This document shows positions 1 to 11,056 of a stretch of 64,000 nucleotides of DNA, in pieces. Numbering within the stretch: position 1 is the stretch's first letter; each line of letters opens with the position of its first letter. The stretch is taken from positions 129,001 to 193,000 of the forward strand of contig CM035360.1 of assembly GCA_020137815.1 (NCBI GenBank), in the 5' to 3' direction. Source of the stretch: Hormiphora californensis (lineage: Eukaryota; Ctenophora; Tentaculata; Cydippida; Pleurobrachiidae). The position numbers and the translations under genes were made by a program. The notes beneath the pieces are model-generated. The model was not told the origin of the DNA. It saw nothing but the letters and a program-made list of their open reading frames with translations, and ran no database searches.

Positions 1-433
1 GCCTAAATTCGTCCGAATTCGGTACGAAAAGCCGGGTAGACTGAATTTTGGTCACGTGACATGGGTCCAAAATCAGTTTTTTGCCATGTACGCCTTTCCT
101 GTACGTCGGAGACAAAAAATATGGCCAATACTTGGCATTTCCATCGCTTTCTGCATCTTTTAAGCCCCCTTTGAATATCCCTTACTTCAACGGTTCAGTA
201 GTTAGAGCTTTTCAGGAGACTAAATGACGTCACTTCTGAACCGTTGAAGTAAGGGATATTTATAGGGGGCTTAAAAGATGCAGAAAGCGATGGAAATGAT
301 AAGTATTGGCCATATTTTTTGTCTCCGACGTACAGGAAAGGCGTGAATGGCAAAAAACTGATTTTGGACCCATGTCACGTGACCAAAATTCAGTCTACCC
401 GGCTTTTCGTACCGAATTCGGACGAATTTAGGC
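1..433. repeat. Large inverted (fold-back) repeat
   Basis: Bases 1-200 are repeated in reverse complement at about 231-433, with a spacer of about 30 bp. Both arms contain the motif GTCACGTGAC and the stretch around the CGTACAGGAAAGGCG region. The left arm starts at the window edge, so the element may extend further and no target duplication can be checked. It resembles a non-autonomous fold-back DNA transposon. Small ORFs inside it read on both strands as mirror images and are not genes. Confidence 0.85.
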
Positions 434-699
434 TTCCGTCCGATTTTGGTGCATATTGTCATCCTAGCGGACATCTCCACGAAGTCTGGAGTCTCAACTC
501 CAAAATTTCAATTCGGAACTTAGGGCGATTTTGGCGTTTTTCAATTAGCGATAATTAACGAACCGAGCATTGTTTAGACTTAAACTCTGCGGTATTTGAA
601 CCTCTATTGTCACCTCTTAGCATGGGAGAAGTTTCATAGAAATCAGAGGAGGTGAGTGTAATTATTGCCTCTACTATAAGTCTCTCTTTCTTCCTCTCA

Positions 700-1310
700 T
701 TTGTTTGTTTGGCTGTCTGTCTGTCTGTCTGTCTGTCTATATCTGTCTATAGGTATGTCTGTCTGCCTGTCTTTCTCTAGTGTCTGTCTTTCTGTCTACT
801 GTCTACTGTCTGTCTGTATGCCTATAGGTCTGTATGGTCTGTCATATCAAGGGATCTGTCTGTCTGTATCTCACTGTCTTTATATCCGTCTTTAGATCCG
901 TCTGCCTGTCTGTCTGTCTATATGTCTGTCTGCATGCCTGTCTTTATTTCTAGTGTCTGTCTGTCTATCTGACTGTCTTTATATCCGTCTGTCTTTCTCT
1001 CTTGTCTGTCTGTCTATCTGTCTGCCTGTCTTTCTTTAGTGTCTGTCTGTCTGTCTTTCTGTCTACTGTCGTCTGTCTGTCTGCCTATATGTCTGTATGC
1101 CTCACTGTCTTTTTTTCTTGTGCCTGTTTGTTTGTCTGTCTTTCTGTCTGTCTGTCTGTCTGCCTGTAGGTCTGTCTGACTGTCTTTCTCTCTAGTGTCT
1201 GTTTGTTTGTCTATCTGTCTGTTTGTCTGTAGGTCTGTCTGTCTGTCTTTTTCTCTAGTGTCTGTCTATCTATATGTCTGTCTATTTGTCTGTCTACTGT
1301 CGGACTGCTA
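700..1310. repeat. TCTG/CTGT tetranucleotide simple repeat
   Basis: About 600 bp is dominated by imperfect TCTG steps interrupted by TTTCT and TATA-like variants. The apparent Cys/Leu/Ser/Val-rich ORFs across it are translation of the repeat. Nothing else is seen between the fold-back element and the exon at 1815, apart from a G-run at about 1660 and AT-rich sequence. Confidence 0.9.
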
Positions 1311-1814
1311 TGGTCAGTCATATATAGTCATTACAAGAATTAATTGGAGACAATTTTCACACACAAAATTTCCTAGGTGAATTTGAGATGCGTTGCTTTG
1401 TCTGGTAAGCCCATCCTAGCCACACCCATCGCAAATAAAATCGAGGACTATCATCACCCCGCGATTGAGTCAGCGAAAAGTAGGGTTAGTGCTTTATAAT
1501 ATCACTCATGATGGATAGACAATATTTTTGTGGCAGTATATTAATTTATTTAAGCTAATCCGGCGCGCTAATCCCATCATTACATAGGAACAGATGCTAT
1601 CTAGCGCTAAAGTTGGCGAATTCATGGAATGGAAGGCTCATTGGACCAGGTGATTGGGGGGGGGGGGTGAATAATTAATATATCGTCTTATTAATAGGTC
1701 CCAAGGTATCTGGACACGAAATTCTTTATCGAATGACCTTATAGTACTACATTACATCGAATGTGTATTATATATATGTTGTCGTGTGCGGTTAAACTAT
1801 ATCATCTTTTCCAG

Positions 1815-2637
1815 GTGGATGAACAAATGCTCTCCTCATGAGAACCGGGGTAAGGGGCCGGTACGTGGTAAGGGGCCGGTACGTGGTGAGGGGCGGGTAC
1901 GTGGTATGGGGCCGGTACGGGGTGAGGAGCATGTGGCCGCCAAGAGGAGGAGAGAGGCTTCACCGCCTCCAATCGCTCCAAGATTGTCCCCTAGAACACC
2001 TCCTAGGACACCTCCCCCCACCACACACATGGATCCACCGGAACCCCTGACCTCACCGGAACCCCTGACCACTCCGGAACCCCTGACCACTCCTCAGGCC
2101 GCGCCTCCACGAATGGGGACAGTTAACGGCGCCTTCTCTCGCAGGAGTAGTTCGGGTAGGTGATAAATAATTGTAATTAAACCGGGGGGGGGGGGGGTCA
2201 GCCGTTGTAATATTGTAATATCAATTATACCCCCTTTCCTTTTTGAAATGTTCTATATATTTTAACTAGGTTCGATCAGGGGAGGGGGTTTTATCTCACC
2301 AAGGACTGCGGAGGACTCACACGGCAGGCGGGTAATTCCAGAGCCATCCCCTTCCCAAGTGGCTAGGCGGGTGAGGGTAATTCCAGAGCCCTCCCCTTCC
2401 CAAGTGGCTAGGCGGGTGAGGGTAATTCCAGAGCCCTCCCCTTCCCAAGTGGCGACCAGGACACTCTTTGCCCTCCTTCATGGCCCAGTGAGGACTTCTA
2501 ATGCGCAGTACCGGTCCCTCTTTTATGCGGAGTTGGTAAAGAACCTATTGGGGGAGTTATATACCCAGATGGGAGGTATCCTGAACCATCTACCTCCCCA
2601 TCACCATCGCTGGCCCCCTCATCATCACTATCCCTAG
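1815..2637 (+). CDS. 3' two exons of a Pro-rich repeat protein (partial)
   Basis: Two exons join in frame: 1815-2155 (acceptor CTTTTCCAG, donor GTAGGT, ends with one base of a codon) and 2270-2637 (acceptor TTTAACTAG), ending in a stop. The first encodes tandem six-residue GPVRGK-like repeats (an 18 bp DNA unit), then a Pro/Thr-rich part with repeated EPLTTP. The second opens with three copies of a 15-residue unit (VRVIPEPSPSQVARR, 45 bp) and ends in a non-repetitive tail containing TLFALLHGPVRTSN and a His/Pro end. I do not recognise the family. The 5' part was not found; it lies upstream or outside. Low complexity and a fixed phase across the intron support real coding sequence, but function is unknown. 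Confidence 0.5.
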
Positions 2638-4174
2638 TCTAAACTCAGGTACATCGAGTATATTAGTTGGAAATACGCCGTGTAATACATGATTGTCATG
2701 AAATATCATTCTGCGATTTGGTTTTGTCTGTACTTTTCAAATAAGTTTCCTTCAGGGATAACTAAATAGATGCACTGATTAATGTCCCACCCTACACCCG
2801 GTAGTAACTAGAACACGATCCTGTTTTGTATGCCTCCTGTATGTGGCCAAGTGAGGTACGTTATTATTGCGAGATATCGTGTGAGATTATGACTGGGTGC
2901 CCCAGTGCCCCCCACCGTTGTCAGATGTAATAATGTGAAACTGACCTGGTGCACCACTTGATCGAGGACCGGTTCAACCAATTTAAATCACACAATCGAG
3001 ATATAAACAAAACTAATCAGACCTCCCTTTTTCAGAATCTTGAAAACTCTGGATATTGGATCTGGACCTTCCAAGGTCTTCATTATCACATTATTGCTTT
3101 ACATATCTGTTATCATAATTGCTATCATACTTGTGTTACAAATTCTGAAATGGTCCAGATCAAAAGCAATTCGGATGGTGATGTTTCGAATGACAATGTT
3201 TTGATGATGATCAGCTTTTTTACTTGGAGTTGGACTGACGTGTTAATTGATTGCTGAAAACGAACTTGTACAATGTTCCGTTGAATTGGAATTATTCGTG
3301 TTTATTAATTTCAAACAATGTCTCTAACTTGTTACTTTAAAATGGCGGATAGTAGTAGCCGACGCCAGTTTTCTCTCAATACGCCGCAATAATACGCCGC
3401 GCGCATTCTTAAAGCTAACGCACACGTTTTTTTTCGTTTTTAAATTTTTGCGCGAGTGACGTTTTTTCAAAATCGAAATTTTACGGTCCGTGAACCGGAG
3501 CTCCTGAAATTCAGGGGCTCCGATTCACCGTAAAATTTCGATTGAAAACGTCAAACGCCCCATCAAATTTTAAAATTTATCCGATGTTCTGCAGACTTTT
3601 TTGGGTATGCCACTTGATAAAATAAACACAACTGTGAAGGGGGGTCCCCCCCTCCGGGGGCTCCGCCTCTGGCCCTACTCGCGAAGGTTTCACACGCGTT
3701 GCACTTTGCAGAGTTAGTACAGAGTGCAGACAACCGCGTGACAACCGCTGACAACTGACAGTTACTGGCCCATTGGCCATTGACCGGCTGACCGCCAACA
3801 GGCACCTTTAATTATCAGTTTGGTTGTATAACGGACACGAACGCTTTCAGAAAATTTGAAATAGGTACAAACATTTTCACCGTCACACGACACACTTTCA
3901 AAACTCAGCTGCAACGGGTCGGGAAGACGTATTTGCATTTTGCCCATCACTAAAAGAGACACGTGCATCTGTCTGAGTAGACCCAGGATACCCTGTTACT
4001 AATAACATCTCTCACAGCATAGAATCAAACCATATGGACGCCGTCATGTAGGACTTTACCAACATTAAAAGGTGAGGTTTTACAAGGTTTACAAAACTCT
4101 TAAACAGTTTTAATGAGACTGCAGTGTCATATTTCAATACAAGATACCAACAACTACATGATTTTATTTTTCAG
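2638..4174. other. Intergenic region
   Basis: No exon is supported here. It holds a short imperfect fold-back at about 3455-3555 centred on a CTCCTGAAATTCAGG core (arms about 40 bp, containing ATCGAAATTTTACGGT), and a GC-rich patch at 3640-3700. The promoter of the next gene should lie near the end of this stretch, but no convincing core motif was seen. Confidence 0.5.
3455..3555. repeat. Short imperfect fold-back repeat
   Basis: Sequence reading ACGTTTTTTCAAAATCGA then ATTTTACGGT is mirrored on the other side of a CTGAAATTCAG centre as ACCGTAAAATTTCGAT and GAAAACGT. Arms are about 40 bp with mismatches. It is probably a MITE remnant; no clear target duplication was seen. Confidence 0.6.
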
Positions 4175-4202
4175 CTATTCCGTTGAATATCCCAAACTAA
4201 AT

Positions 4203-7200
4203 ATGAAGACACCATCCCCAACTAAATTGACAATGGCCATGTCGCCAAGGACATCACCAACACGCCAAGTTTCCCCTGCATCTCCCGGCCCAGCAGATCA
4301 CTCGGTATGTGAACTGTTCCCTGTTGATATATAACGTGATACTTCTCCACTAACTGTCAGAAACACTGTGTGTCTAGGGGGACATTATTTGCCCCAGACT
4401 GTTCCCAAATGAAATTTGTCAACTTCTTTCAGCTATCTCATCTTCTACATGTATCCACCTCAGTTGGCGATTATGGGACACTCAATGATATCTCGAGTGG
4501 GGGATCCCGAGAGTGAAATGAATGGAATCAATCTGGACCTCCGACTCATCACTGGGAGAATGGCCCAGACCCTTCACTCATATGAGGGGCGTGCCAACAG
4601 TCTTGCAAGGGATAATGTTAAGGAAGTTGAGAGTCACCTTGATGAGATTGATAATCCTATCCTGAAAGTTCAAATTAAAACTGTATTGGAAGATTATAAG
4701 GTGAGGAAAACATCAGCTTTTACAGCTAGAATTTGTAAAACTGCTAACATTGATTTCCCCCGTTCTAGAGAGTGTCTCAGGAACGAGAGGACATCTTGTA
4801 TACACTGGAGAAGTGGTTCGGGAACTGTGCAGATGAGTTCTTGGACGAGTTGGAAGAATTTGAGACACAGTTTGAGGGAGAGGAGACCCTGTCTGATAAT
4901 ATCAATCAGGCTAAAGACATCATCGCCAAGATAAAATTTATCAACGGGAAAATAGTTGAATTTCAGAGCAATGGGATGTCCACGCAGAAGCTGATCGCTC
5001 AGAAGAAAACTCTTGAGGACGAGTTGATGAAGAAGAAAGTTTTAGTTGATAATGCCCAAAACGGTTCTGATCATTATGTGCTGTTTAAGCAGAGGGTTGA
5101 TCATCTGGTTTGCATGATCAAAGATTGTTCTGCATCTGATATTGACAAAGCATTATTGGATATGAAACTGACTGAAGCTACCGAGCAGGTTATTAACAAA
5201 CTTGTGGAACTGGAGAGGACTTCTCGTCGAGTGGGGGTGCTGTTTAAAAACGTCAAGGAGTTAGAGTATACCAACTCTCAGTTGGCAGATGACAATAGTT
5301 TCCTGAAACAGAGACTCTCAATGGTGGACAAACACTTCAAGGAAGCTATGAACAAGAAAGTTAGGAAACTTGATGCCTCCCTCGACGAGCTGGGAGATGT
5401 GAAGTACTTGAAAACGAAAGGTCGAGGCTCAACCACTGACGATATAAATAGGAGAGTACTGAAAAACTCTGGTATGTCCATGGAGATGGAGATGATAGAA
5501 AACTATCAAGATCAAATATCGTGTCTTGATAGGGAGAATAGAGAGCTCATCACCAAGACAGAGGCTATGGAGGAAGAATGTGAGGAATTGAAAGAGGAAG
5601 TGAAAACTCTCTCCTCTAAACTTACCAAGGCCATGAGTGATGAAAAGAAACGCCGGGCAAGTGAGATCGCCATAGATCACCCACTTGTAAAACTGGATGA
5701 TAGATCAGTCACGGAATTCGAGATCCCACTGTCAGTTTCCTCAACTTCCAGCAGTGGAACTGGAGGAAGCCATGAGCGGCAGAGGCGCGGTACCTTGACC
5801 ATGTCTGAGAGAAGAAAACAATCAGTTGTGTCTACGATTACAATCCAAGATGGAAAGGAGTTGGAGGCTCTGAGGATGGATAACGATTTCTACAAAGTTC
5901 AAAACCAAAAACTGAAACGATCTCTCAACTCAGCTCGACGGAAAAATGTAAAACCGAAACGTGTTACACGATCCACCCAGGCCATTCTCGTTGTTGGCTT
6001 AGATGGAGATCAGACATTCGTCTCGAACAGTGCTACTCCTCAACCAGAATCTCTGGAAATGGATGATGAATCTGAGTACAGCTCTGGGGAAGATGACGAA
6101 CCTCCTTCCAGGATGCCAGGAGACAAACCTCCGACTACCCCCTAAGAAGAGTAAGAAGAAGAGGACTAAGAAGAAACTGGGAGGGTCCCCTGTTAGTGAG
6201 GGAGATCGTATATCTGAGGAGGAGGAATCAAGTTCTGAAGAAGAAGTAGAAGAAGAAGAAGAACAGCTGTCTTTTGAGGAGGAGCAGAAACGGAAACAAC
6301 AGAGAGCTGATTCAATGGTCGCTGATTTGAAGTCTTATGTGAACAAACAAGAGAAAGAAAAGAGGAAGGGAGAACGAAAGAAGAGGAGGCAGGAAAGGGC
6401 TGAAAGTAAGTCGGGTAGTGTCATCAAAGAGACATCAGAAGTAGCGGAACCGAGTAGCAGTTCAGCAGAGGAAATGGAGATAGAGAATGAACAATCTATG
6501 GAGCCCATGAAAAATGCCAATGAGACGAAAAAGAAGAAAAGGAGGTCAAAGTCAATCATCAAAAAGCAAAATACCCCCAAAAAGGGTGCTAAACAGAAGC
6601 AGATGGTAACTTTCCAGGAGCCCATGGAGATCGTAGAGGAGGAGTGCCCTACATTTGAAAGGGTGAGTGATATACTTTTATTAAGTTTGATTGGACGTCT
6701 CTTTGTGGGTTTTTGTTCATGATTTATTAGAAAACTCTCGTCTTGAATACGTCCCATTCCCGTAGTTACCGACGCCCAAGCTTCAAGACGAGGAGAGTGC
6801 TGTTGAAAATCTAATCAAAATCAAGGAGGAGCTCCAGGACTTTCTATCGTATGGTCAAAAATTCATTTCATCCATTCACGATTGCATCACGGTATTACCC
6901 ACTAACAACACTAATCACTCACTGTCACTCACACACTTTCACAATATCAAGAACATCTCAAAACCATTCATGCTGATTATAATCGGACGAATTGCAATTT
7001 TCCTTTTTCACAGGATACTGCTGATGACGATTTGGTGTTGAAAATGGACAACTATTCAGACCTCAAGCAAAAGGTTCTTTCTCTCTGCTCTCAAATTCAG
7101 ACATATATTATCTTTGTCCTTGCCCTTTATATCTCGATTTCCAACCTCTCTTTCTGTACAGATTTCGAGCATGGAAGAGTCCCTCAACATCTTACTGTAT

Positions 7201-8317
7201 GGAGTTGATCTGGGCATCAGTCTGGGTGGCACTGGAGCCAACCGACCCAACCACTCTCCCCTTCCATTTGAGAACAAGCTGTACTTCCAAGAGAATCTTT
7301 CCAAGTACCTGAGGGAGAAATACCCGACACTCAACGTCAGTGCGATCAAGGTAAACCTATTGGGTGTTGACTGTTGAGTAAGGTGCGGGTGCGGGTGGGT
7401 TGTCATACACTGACTGTACACCGCACAACCTCACGAGGCCGCTACGCCTTCGGCCCGGTGCGAAGAGGAGGGTCTTATATGAGACAACGGGTGGGGTAAC
7501 AAATTTAAAAAGGTGTGACAGTTGAGCATAAATCGGGAAATAAAAGTACCCTCTATCATTATAACTGCGTGTTTTACAATTACTCTCCCTTCCAGATATT
7601 TGATCCTGAGATGGACCCAATTAAGAATCATCACGACCCCATCCATGCACCCTCCTCCCCTACATTTAAACCCTACGCCGGGTACCGATCCAGTTCTAGT
7701 CAGGGTAACTCACTCAATCTAGTGATGCCCCTCACTACAACTCCGGAGCCCAAACCGAGAATGAGGAAAATTCCAAATAGGATCAACAAAAGAAAACATC
7801 TTAGGTAATTTATACTTGACTAGAAAGCCCATTGTTAAGTCCTACAAAAGCCCCCCCCCCCCCCCCCAACCCGTCTCTATGCCCCCCCTTTCAATCTTCG
7901 TCTCTCCATGTCGGGGTAAAGAATACGGAGGTTGGTAGTGGTAGAGCGCTGGTGATAAACATCATGGGAAATGGAAATCCCGCTGAATAACATGTAGAAT
8001 CAGGTGATAAAGATCCGTAGAATTGTAGCTGTGTAGAGAATCAACGGGGTACGTAGGTAGAAAGGCTTTGGCAATCATGGCGGCCCCAGCAGTAGATCCC
8101 AAAACACCCCTACTGACTCCCCCATCCCTATCGAATCCTCTCAATATCTACTGACTGCTCTCGCCCCACATTATTGAATACTCATTCCTCAACACCCTCC
8201 TTCCCCCCGCCCCCGCTATGTTGACCAACTCACCCCATAACCCCCTTACAGTCAGTTGGAGTCCTATAACACCCCCCCCCCCGTCTCCATGTCTCTCTCC
8301 TCCTCCTCTCTCTCTCA

Positions 8318-8368
<51 letters not shown>

Positions 8369-8379
8369 CTCGTCTCTCC

Positions 8380-8417
<38 letters not shown>

Positions 8418-9188
8418 CCCCTCTTTCTCTCTATCGTCGTCTTCATATCGGGCTGGTGAATTTATGGAAGCTGGTACAGGGAAGTCTTTAGAGTTATACT
8501 GCTGAAGAACATACCGAATCAGGTGATAAAGATCCGTAGAACTGGAGCTGTGTAGAGTTATTAAAGGGGATACGAATTGGTAGAAAGGCTTTGGCATTCA
8601 TCGGGGCCGCAGCAGTAGATGGCCAAACACCACAAAACACCACAGAAACACGCAATACAACACCCAACAACATGCACGTGCAGTATTAACACTCTTGCCC
8701 ACCATCATGGCAACTCCCCAAACCCCCCACCAAACACCCCTAACAACACGTCAATTTTCCACGTGCAAGCCCTAAAACCCCCTCCCCCAAATTTTGTCTT
8801 GCAAGGTTCTCTGCTTTATAATATAGATAAAGTGGGAGATCTACTGATTTGATGAGTAGGAATTAGTATTAGTTCGAAGTGTCTAACAATCCCCAGCTTT
8901 GAATTAGTCCCCCCCCCCCAGGAAGCAAGATGATATGGGCAGGATTGAGCAAATAATGGAAATTCTGACTGCATCCAGGGGTAAATCAGGACAGAAAGAA
9001 GAGGCACCCGCATTAGATGAGCGGTCCTTTGCTGATATTGTCGATCATGTCATGCCAAAAGAGGTATAGATTGGGAGAGATGTTTATACCAGTAGTTCAT
9101 ACAATTATTACAACCTCTTTCCTTGTTGGCCCCACCTCACGGACCAGGCTGTAATACCACACACTCTGCTCGAGTTACTCGATAGCTC

Positions 9189-9219
<31 letters not shown>

Positions 9220-9285
9220 TTCTCCCAGGTGGCGATACAGTACATGAAGCTAATCCAGCCGACCCAGGACACCCTCCCTCTCTCT

Positions 9286-9352
<67 letters not shown>

Positions 9353-9420
9353 TCTCTCTCTCTCCTTCAGTTATCACATCACATTTGGTCAGAGCTCCCT
9401 TATCTCTGTTGTGCTTGTGA
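4203..9420 (+). CDS. Large coiled-coil / acidic-lysine-rich protein, nine exons
   Basis: Exons fit one frame with GT-AG borders: 4175-4304 (ATG at 4203), 4464-4700, 4769-6662, 6766-6891, 7014-7073, 7162-7350, 7596-7804, 8922-9063 and 9229-9420 (stop). The product is about 1,050 residues. It has a Ser/Pro N-terminus, long coiled-coil segments in exons 2-3 (for example EDILYTLEKWFGNCADEFLD), a Ser/Thr linker, a Glu block and KKSKKKRTKKK basic blocks, and a conserved-looking C-terminal part (MEESLNILLYGVDLGISLGG). Exon 3 needs one base removed near 6138-6142 (a run of five C) to read through; as given, it stops at 6145. The last exon begins VAIQYMKLIQPTQDT and then becomes (Leu-Ser)n because a CT microsatellite lies inside it. 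No signal peptide or membrane segment is seen. I do not recognise the family; a cytoskeletal or ciliary role would be a guess. Confidence 0.7.
7925..8620. repeat. Intronic direct repeat pair around a CT microsatellite
   Basis: About 150 bp near 7965-8110 (containing TCAGGTGATAAAGATCCGTAG and GTAGAAAGGCTTTGGCA) recurs near 8515-8620 with moderate divergence. A CT repeat (8286-8436) lies between. This is inside intron 7 of the coiled-coil gene. The small ORFs here are not coding. Confidence 0.6.
9183..9366. repeat. CT dinucleotide microsatellite overlapping the last exon
   Basis: A CT tract begins in the polypyrimidine region of the acceptor at 9228. It resumes 45 bp into the exon, giving an uninterrupted Leu-Ser run before the stop at 9420. 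Confidence 0.85.
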
Positions 9421-9423
9421 ATC

Positions 9424-11056
9424 TCTCTAATAGTAAGATATCAAACTCTCCCTGACTGCCGATCGACTATGCTGGGGTCTTTGCTTCAGCACGCCTCGGG
9501 GAACACTGTCGTTTTAAATGCCCTAAATTGTTACGACCCGGAAAGCGGATTCAAGAAAAATGTGTGTTTGAGAACAACTGTCTTCTAATATATCCCTAGA
9601 ATTAGGACGCATATAATGCATACGAGAAAAGAAGAGGGAGAGGGGAGAGAGACACCGAGAGAGACAGGGAGGGTGAGAGACAGGGAGGGGAGAGAGACAG
9701 GGACGTGGAGAGGCGGCTCAGTGATGGTCGCCGCAATTGAGCTTCCATATTTACAAAGAACACACCATAATTTATGACTTTCTAATCTGTAGAAATGATA
9801 GCTCCATCCCGCTGTTCACCTCGCCTTGTCCTCACCGCGAGGAGTTGTCAAAGTAAGCAGTAACGAGACAGTAATGGGACTTGTTTTCCATTCACTTTGA
9901 AAAACCCCCGAAGAGTCCGGCAAATCGAGGTAAATTTTCCGAATAGGTGGTACATGGCCCGATGGAACACTCATTTATATGGAAGCGGGAATCTACAAAA
10001 GGGTACCAAGTGCAAGCGGGCCAGCAGCTGCTACGAAAGATATGAGTGATGGGGCAGTTCCGAGTTCAGCACAATGGGTGTCAGACAAGCGCTCCGTAGA
10101 AAGGGTGCCAGGACAGGACATGTTGCCTTTTTCGACCCTCCCTCCCTAAAGGTTTGAACAAAACAAAGGACATGTGCCATACAGGAGACTCATCACAGCA
10201 TTAGACTTGAAAAGGACAGCGATCAAACTTCAAAATGGGGCTCCGCTAAACAGCCTGTTAATGGCAGCTGACTGTCCTATCTTGCTGTGGTGAGTGGTGT
10301 CTGGTGAGTCTCTTGACTCATTGAGGTTTTTACGTGTCGCTATGATTTCAATTTTTAAGGGGCAGCTGAGTTGGGATCGAGCTCAGAGAGGGCATTTTTG
10401 ATGTCTTCAGAAGAAAAGGTGAAGTTTTCCAAGACGGGTGCATCAACATTTAGTCATCTCTTCCGGGGTCACTAAAAAAGCTAACAGAGTAGGCATACGC
10501 TGCAGGGTCCGCTCGTGAGAGGGCTGCAACGCGTTCCAAGTTACAGAACTGTGGACTCGAACTGATATTTTGGAAGTTGAAAATGAGATTTTACTTTGGA
10601 AATTTTAAACAAAATAAAATGTTTCATCTGAAGAGTAAGGTGCCGCGCACTTTTTTGTGCCGTAGCGCATGGCAGTGAAAGCGTACATTTTTCGCGCGGG
10701 TCGTTCAAAATATATCCAACATACCACTTCTACCGGAACAGTTAAACTTAAAGAAACAAATCGATTTTGAGATTAAAATATGAAAGTGTAACTCTGATCT
10801 TATACATCACATGCCCTCCTGAAGCGAAACACTAATCCTACTACGATTCTATATCTAACTCATGATCACTACAAAAACAAAGCAACAAGTTGGACTTGAA
10901 GTGCATCTACAAGATAGAACATCTAACCATTTGCAACTCACTCTCAGTGTAATTTCAGATCAATACCACCTGCATCTCGCTCTTAGTCTCACTCAGTGAG
11001 TCTCACTGAGAGTCTCACAACACTCTCAAAGTCAATCAATAGTCCTGCTGCACACT
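9424..11056. other. Region between convergent genes
   Basis: No supported exon. It holds a purine-rich GAGAGACAGGGAGG stretch at about 9640-9710 and unique-looking sequence. It separates the + strand coiled-coil gene from the - strand gene ending at 11057, so both 3' UTRs should fall here. Simple repeats around 10970-11040 (CTCACTCTCAGT-like) were also noticed. Confidence 0.4.
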
